A DNA stretch of 64,000 nucleotides, from NCBI RefSeq assembly GCF_000829515.1, contig NZ_JXRR01000022.1:344131-408130 (forward strand), in the 5' to 3' direction. The notes under the pieces are model-generated. The model searched no databases and was not told the origin of the DNA. It saw only the letters and a program-made list of their open reading frames with translations. Made by a program: the position numbers and the translations under genes. Shown here piece by piece: positions 60,249 through 64,000 of this stretch. The stretch's first letter is position 1; the number at the start of each line of letters is the position of its first letter. The stretch comes from Jeotgalibacillus campisalis (GTDB lineage Bacteria > Bacillota > Bacilli > Bacillales > Jeotgalibacillaceae).

Positions 60249-61314
60249 TATTCATAGACTCCATTCTGGCTGACTGTTCTTCCATAATCAGCGCTTCAAT
60301 TACTTCATCCATCTTGCCTTGCAAAATTTGATCAAGCTTTTGAATGGTCAGACCAATTCTGTGGTCGGTTACACGGTTTTGAGGAAAGTTATAGGTACGG
60401 ATTCGTTCCGAACGATCTCCGGAACCAACAGCTGATTTACGTACTGCATCATATTCAGCTTGTGCTTCCCGCTGAAATTTGTCGTACACGCGGGCACGAA
60501 GTAATTTCATTGCTTTTTCTTTGTTTTTAATTTGAGATTTTTCATCTTGAATGGATGCAACAATCCCTGTAGGTACATGCGTTAGACGAACAGCAGACAT
60601 TGTCGTATTAACAGACTGTCCTCCTGGTCCGCTTGAAGCAAATGTATCCACTCGGATGTCTTTTTCATGAATTTCGATCTCCACTTCCTCTGTTTCCGGA
60701 AGGCAGGCTACAGTGGCAGTTGACGTATGAATACGGCCGCCTGATTCGGTTTCCGGAACACGCTGTACGCGGTGGGCTCCATTTTCATACTTCATATGAG
60801 AATAGGCGCCATTCCCGTTAATAATAAAAATGATTTCTTTGTAGCCGCCAACACCCGTTGTGCTCGCTTCAATGACTTCAATTTTCCAGCCGCGCGATTC
60901 AGAATAACGGCTATACATACGATACAGGTCACCGGCAAATAAAGCAGCTTCATCTCCGCCGGCTGCTCCCCGGATCTCCATAATTACGTTTTTGTCGTCA
61001 TTTGGATCTTTTGGAATCAGAAGAACATGAAGCTTCTCTTTAAGCTGTTCAATTTCTTTTGACAGCTCATTCACTTCTTCTTTAACCATTTCACGCATGT
61101 CAGAATCGAGTTTGTCATTCAGCATTTCTCTCGCTTCTTTGTGCTGTTGGTACACTTCTTTATATTGACGGTATGTTTCAACCGTTTCCGTCATATCTGA
61201 TTGTTCCTTCGAGTATTCTCGCAGTTTATTTGTATTGTTTACAATCTCGGGATCACTCAGTAATTCATTTAATTTATCGTAGCGGTCTTCTACCGCCTGT
61301 AATCGATCGAACAT
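60232..61314 (-). CDS. prfA: peptide chain release factor 1
   Basis: 360 residues. Recognises UAA and UAG: the tripeptide is PET in [17 protein letters not shown], and GGQ in [12 protein letters not shown] carries the peptidyl-hydrolase Gln, the substrate of PrmC. Start at 61314 follows GAGGTG. Confidence 0.98.
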   Translation of the reverse strand: MFDRLQAVEDRYDKLNELLSDPEIVNNTNKLREYSKEQSDMTETVETYRQYKEVYQQHKEAREMLNDKLDSDMREMVKEEVNELSKEIEQLKEKLHVLLIPKDPNDDKNVIMEIRGAAGGDEAALFAGDLYRMYSRYSESRGWKIEVIEASTTGVGGYKEIIFIINGNGAYSHMKYENGAHRVQRVPETESGGRIHTSTATVACLPETEEVEIEIHEKDIRVDTFASSGPGGQSVNTTMSAVRLTHVPTGIVASIQDEKSQIKNKEKAMKLLRARVYDKFQREAQAEYDAVRKSAVGSGDRSERIRTYNFPQNRVTDHRIGLTIQKLDQILQGKMDEVIEALIMEEQSARMESMNNGDNL

Positions 61315-61430
61315 TTCACTTCACCTCTTTAGATAGTATATCCGATGGCTGGTGGGTAGACAATGATTTTAGCGGAAATGGGCGGTTTGCCTTTGGGCTT
61401 TCGCTTAAGCACTTTCCCTCACCAACTGAA

Positions 61431-61458
61431 AAGAACTCTCTGAAAAAGAGAGCTTCTT
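61431..61458 (-). terminator. weak hairpin after the beta-galactosidase gene
   Basis: GAAGCTCTC and GAGAGTTC form a short stem with loop TTTTTCA, followed by a T-rich stretch on the minus strand. Confidence 0.55.
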
Positions 61459-61485
61459 CTCGTTGAAGTCTGGACCAACCATCCA

Positions 61486-63549
61486 TTATCTTACTGCTCG
61501 TTTAAGTATTTTATACCCATAGGAAGGCAGCACGATAGATTCAGGTACCGGATTTTCATCCAGTAAGTCCATATAGGTTTCTTCTTCTATCTGAAGCGTC
61601 TGGGACTCGTTTGTAAAGTTCATCAAAAAAATAAATTCGTTTTGCCCATCTTCCCGCTTTTGAGCGGTCACCCCATAAGGTAGTACGGTTTCAATTGTTC
61701 TTTTAATGCCATGTTTGCGAACTATTGACAGCAAAAAATCGGAATAGAATGGTTCCTGATTACGGGACGCAGCATAATACGCGGTTCCGTCTCCAAATTG
61801 ATTCTCAGTTAAAGCAGGGCGGCCTTTATAAAAATCGTCTTCGTAAAAAGCCAGAGCCTCTGCGCCTTCAAGATGAATTAATTCACATAATTCATGTGCT
61901 TCGTATATGCCTTCTAACTGAAGAGAATTGTCGCCTTTCATGTTGATGTGATTTTTTTCATGATCATGCAACCCATCCATTTCTTCTGACCAGATGCCGA
62001 GTGTTTTACGAAGCGGTCCAGGAAATCCGCCTAAAAAGCAAAGATCGTGTTCATTCACAATTCCTGACCAATAGGTGGTAACGAGAATCCCTCCTGCCTG
62101 GACAAACGCTTCAATCTTTTCACCTATCCCTGCCCTTACCATATAAAGCATAGGAGCAACGAGCATTTTATAGCGGGATAGATCACATTCCATGTCGATA
62201 ATATCTACCGGAATTCCTTCGTCCCAAAATGGTTTGTAGTGACGTCTGATCTGCTCTTCATAGTGCATTCCGCTGTTGCGCGGTCCTTGTGAATCATTAA
62301 TCGCCCATCTATTTTCCCAATCAAACAGGATGGCTACTTCCGGCTGAACCGACGTTCCCACAACCTCATCCATCTTCTGCAGCGTGCTTCCAAGCTCAGA
62401 AACTTCCCGAAACACTCTGGTGTTTTCTTTGCCATAATGATCGACAACCGCACCATGAAGCTTTTCACTTGAGCCTCTGCTTTTACGCCATTGAAAATAC
62501 TGAACCGTATCTGAACCGTGAGCCACTGCCTGTATCGAGGATAACGCATGCATGCCCGGTTTCTTCAGCTTGCTCACATCCTGCCAATTCGTAGCGCTTG
62601 GTGTACTTTCCATTAGCATGAATGGTTTGCCGCCTTTAATTGAGCGCTTTACATCATGGAGAAGGGAAAACCATGCGGCGAGTTTACTGTCATCCCTTTC
62701 ATGATGCCAGGTCGGATAGGCATCCCAGGAGACGACATCGATTGCCTCTTTAAATTTCCAGTAATTCAGCCCTTCGTATGCTTCCATGAAATTGGTGGTC
62801 ACTGGCAGATCCCGGCTGAATTTTTTTAACGCATTCACTTCATGATTTAAGAAATCAACGGTTTGATCCGTCACAAAGCGTTTCCAATCCAGATTCATGC
62901 CATGGACAAAATTCTCTCCATGCGGAGCAGGCGATTCCACCTGAGACCAGTCAGAAATGGTATGGCTCCAAAAGGTTGTCCACCACGCCTGATTTAGCTC
63001 TTTTAAAGAAGAGTATTTCTTTTGCAGCCATTCCCGAAAGGCATCCTGGCAATAAGGGCAATGACAATCTCCCCCATATTCGTTTGATATATGCCAGCCG
63101 ATGACAGCGGGATGACTGCCGTATCTCTCTGCCAGCTTGGTGTTGATCATCTCTATTTTTTCCCGGTAAACCGGTGACGTATAGCAGTGATTATGTCTGA
63201 CACCATGTAAGTTGCGTACTCTGTTTTTTTCCACTCGCAGGACTTCCGGATATTTTTGAGACATCCAGGCAGGTCTTGCTCCGCTTGGTGTCGCAAGAAA
63301 AGCGAATAGTCCATTGTCTGCAAAGGTATCCAGCACGTGATCGAGCCAGTTAAAATCAAATGTTCCTTCTTCCGGTTCGAGCATTGCCCAGGAAAAAATT
63401 CCAACCGACATCACGTTGCAGTTTGCCAGTTTCATTAATCGGATATCTTCTTCAAATACCCCAGGATACTCCAGCCATTGCTCAGGATTATAATCTGCGC
63501 CGTGGAGCATCTTCGGGATCTTTGGACTAATCGGCGGATAGGTTGTCAT
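61486..63549 (-). CDS. GH42 beta-galactosidase, intracellular
   Basis: 687 residues from ATG 63549 (AAAGG before it). A TIM barrel with acid/base Glu157 in GWHISNEYGGDC and nucleophile Glu314 in LMESTPSATNW, then the trimerisation and C-terminal domains. A Cys cluster (CHCPYC and Cys122) probably binds zinc, as in GH42 of thermophilic Bacillaceae. There is no signal peptide, so it acts on imported beta-galactosides; the released galactose would feed the gal operon 6 kb away. No transporter is seen in the window. It occupies the place of genes that normally lie upstream of prfA. Confidence 0.95.
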   Translation of the reverse strand: MTTYPPISPKIPKMLHGADYNPEQWLEYPGVFEEDIRLMKLANCNVMSVGIFSWAMLEPEEGTFDFNWLDHVLDTFADNGLFAFLATPSGARPAWMSQKYPEVLRVEKNRVRNLHGVRHNHCYTSPVYREKIEMINTKLAERYGSHPAVIGWHISNEYGGDCHCPYCQDAFREWLQKKYSSLKELNQAWWTTFWSHTISDWSQVESPAPHGENFVHGMNLDWKRFVTDQTVDFLNHEVNALKKFSRDLPVTTNFMEAYEGLNYWKFKEAIDVVSWDAYPTWHHERDDSKLAAWFSLLHDVKRSIKGGKPFMLMESTPSATNWQDVSKLKKPGMHALSSIQAVAHGSDTVQYFQWRKSRGSSEKLHGAVVDHYGKENTRVFREVSELGSTLQKMDEVVGTSVQPEVAILFDWENRWAINDSQGPRNSGMHYEEQIRRHYKPFWDEGIPVDIIDMECDLSRYKMLVAPMLYMVRAGIGEKIEAFVQAGGILVTTYWSGIVNEHDLCFLGGFPGPLRKTLGIWSEEMDGLHDHEKNHINMKGDNSLQLEGIYEAHELCELIHLEGAEALAFYEDDFYKGRPALTENQFGDGTAYYAASRNQEPFYSDFLLSIVRKHGIKRTIETVLPYGVTAQKREDGQNEFIFLMNFTNESQTLQIEEETYMDLLDENPVPESIVLPSYGYKILKRAVR

Positions 63550-63566
63550 TCCACTCATCCTTTCAA

Positions 63567-63646
63567 ATTAAAGCGCTTACTTTAAGCTGCTTAAAGGTTT
63601 TTGATTGAAGAACAAAGTTAATATGTATTTTATATAGATCAATCAA
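63567..63646 (-). promoter_or_regulatory. promoter and cre-like site of the beta-galactosidase gene
   Basis: TTGATT (63641-63646), 17 bases, TATTAA (63618-63623) on the minus strand. A cre-like ATTAAAGCGCTTACTT (63567-63582, two deviations) lies downstream of the start, a road-block position. An ATTTTAG-CACAAT at 63659-63671 resembles the GalR motif in 11 of 13 bases. Confidence 0.55.
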
Positions 63647-63749
63647 TGGTATAGATTCATTTTAGCACAATCATCCATTTTTGCTGGTTTGCAAGTTTGT
63701 TAAACGTTACCGGAATTACTTTGTTGGAAGGGAAAGTTTCTCTAAATAA

Positions 63750-63890
63750 GACCGGTTCATTTCCGTTTCAGGCGGAGGCTTTCCGCGGGGCGGGAGGTGA
63801 GCCCCTTTGATGCTTGAGCATCTGCTTGGTCTCACCCTTCCCGCTTTATTCCGCTGGAGTCCCCGCCTTCCACTGCAATGAACCTATTCT
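63750..63890. repeat. palindromic Bacillaceae interspersed repeat
   Basis: About 140 bases: GACCGGTTCATTTCCG, GGCGGAGGCTTTCCGCGG, GCGGGAGGTGAG on the left answered by CTCACCCTTCCCGC and GGAGTCCCCGCC on the right, with a GCTTGAGC centre. The whole can fold on itself. A decayed, inverted part is at 6427-6487. Similar elements are, as I recall, abundant in many Bacillus-group genomes. Confidence 0.8.
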
Positions 63891-64000
63891 TTTTTACTTA
63901 GTTATAAACAAGAGGGCTTATCGCAAGGAGAACGTCTTTTCAGTCTTGTGAATTACTGTATGGAATGAATTGAAATAGCTTGTGAAATCATGATTTTCAA
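63891..64000. other. window end, nothing recognised
   Basis: No gene or site is supported in the last 110 bases. Confidence 0.4.

Overview
The window looks like chromosomal DNA of a moderate-GC, endospore-forming member of the Bacillaceae or a close relative. The evidence is strong Shine-Dalgarno sites (AAGGAGG type), frequent GTG/TTG starts, a T-box, CcpA (cre) sites, the sporulation genes spoIID, spoIIQ, spoIIID and spoIIR, and a gene order on the minus strand that closely follows the known B. subtilis run prfA-prmC-spoIIR-ywlC-mntP-ywlE-rpiB-ywlG-glyA-upp-mnaA-atp operon-ywzB-murAA-spoIID-spoIIQ-spoIIID-mbl-flhO-flhP-fabZ-ssbB, ending at the convergent ywqB-ywqA pair. No rRNA, tRNA, CRISPR array, prophage or insertion sequence was recognised.

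Layout. 1-4.1 kb: the start of a Nudix gene, a tiny cysteine-ended ORF, and an IleRS2-type isoleucyl-tRNA synthetase behind a T-box leader. 4.1-6.0 kb: a two-gene cyclic-di-GMP module (EAL, then GGDEF-like). 6.0-10.9 kb: small and poorly characterised genes, a histidine phosphatase, a lipoprotein and a GrpB-family protein. 10.9-14.4 kb: a two-component system (OmpR-type regulator and histidine kinase) with two PepSY proteins; a shared direct-repeat box lies in front of both the regulator and one PepSY gene. 15.3-18.7 kb: a pyridine-nucleotide salvage regulon (nrtR, pncA, pncB, nadD-like) with two matching 10-5-10 palindromes that are good NrtR operator candidates. 19.8-24.2 kb: a SWIM-domain protein and a SNF2 helicase.

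24.4-48.1 kb is the conserved core: ssbB, fabZ, two flagellar rod/hook-type genes, mbl, the sporulation genes, murA, the complete F1Fo ATP synthase operon (atpZ-I-B-E-F-H-A-G-D-C), mnaA, upp, glyA, ywlG, rpiB and ywlE. The atp operon is unusual in carrying a tandem pair of about 126-bp repeats between atpG and atpD and a decayed relative between atpE and atpF. Its main promoter contains a perfect 9-5-9 palindrome between -35 and -10.

48.1-56.7 kb interrupts the B. subtilis order between ywlE and mntP with a galactose block: galK-galM-galE-galT plus a LacI-family regulator. Two promoter regions carry the same 13-bp palindrome ATTTTA-S-TAAAAT and cre sites, giving a self-consistent GalR/CcpA circuit. 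56.7-61.3 kb resumes conserved order (mntP, ywlC, spoIIR, prmC, prfA). A dense DnaA-box cluster lies at the start of ywlC and in the ywlC-spoIIR gap, the same neighbourhood in which a DnaA-box cluster is known in B. subtilis. 61.5-63.6 kb is an intracellular GH42 beta-galactosidase with its own cre site, functionally linked to the Leloir genes. The window ends in a palindromic interspersed repeat that has a decayed partial partner near 6.4 kb.
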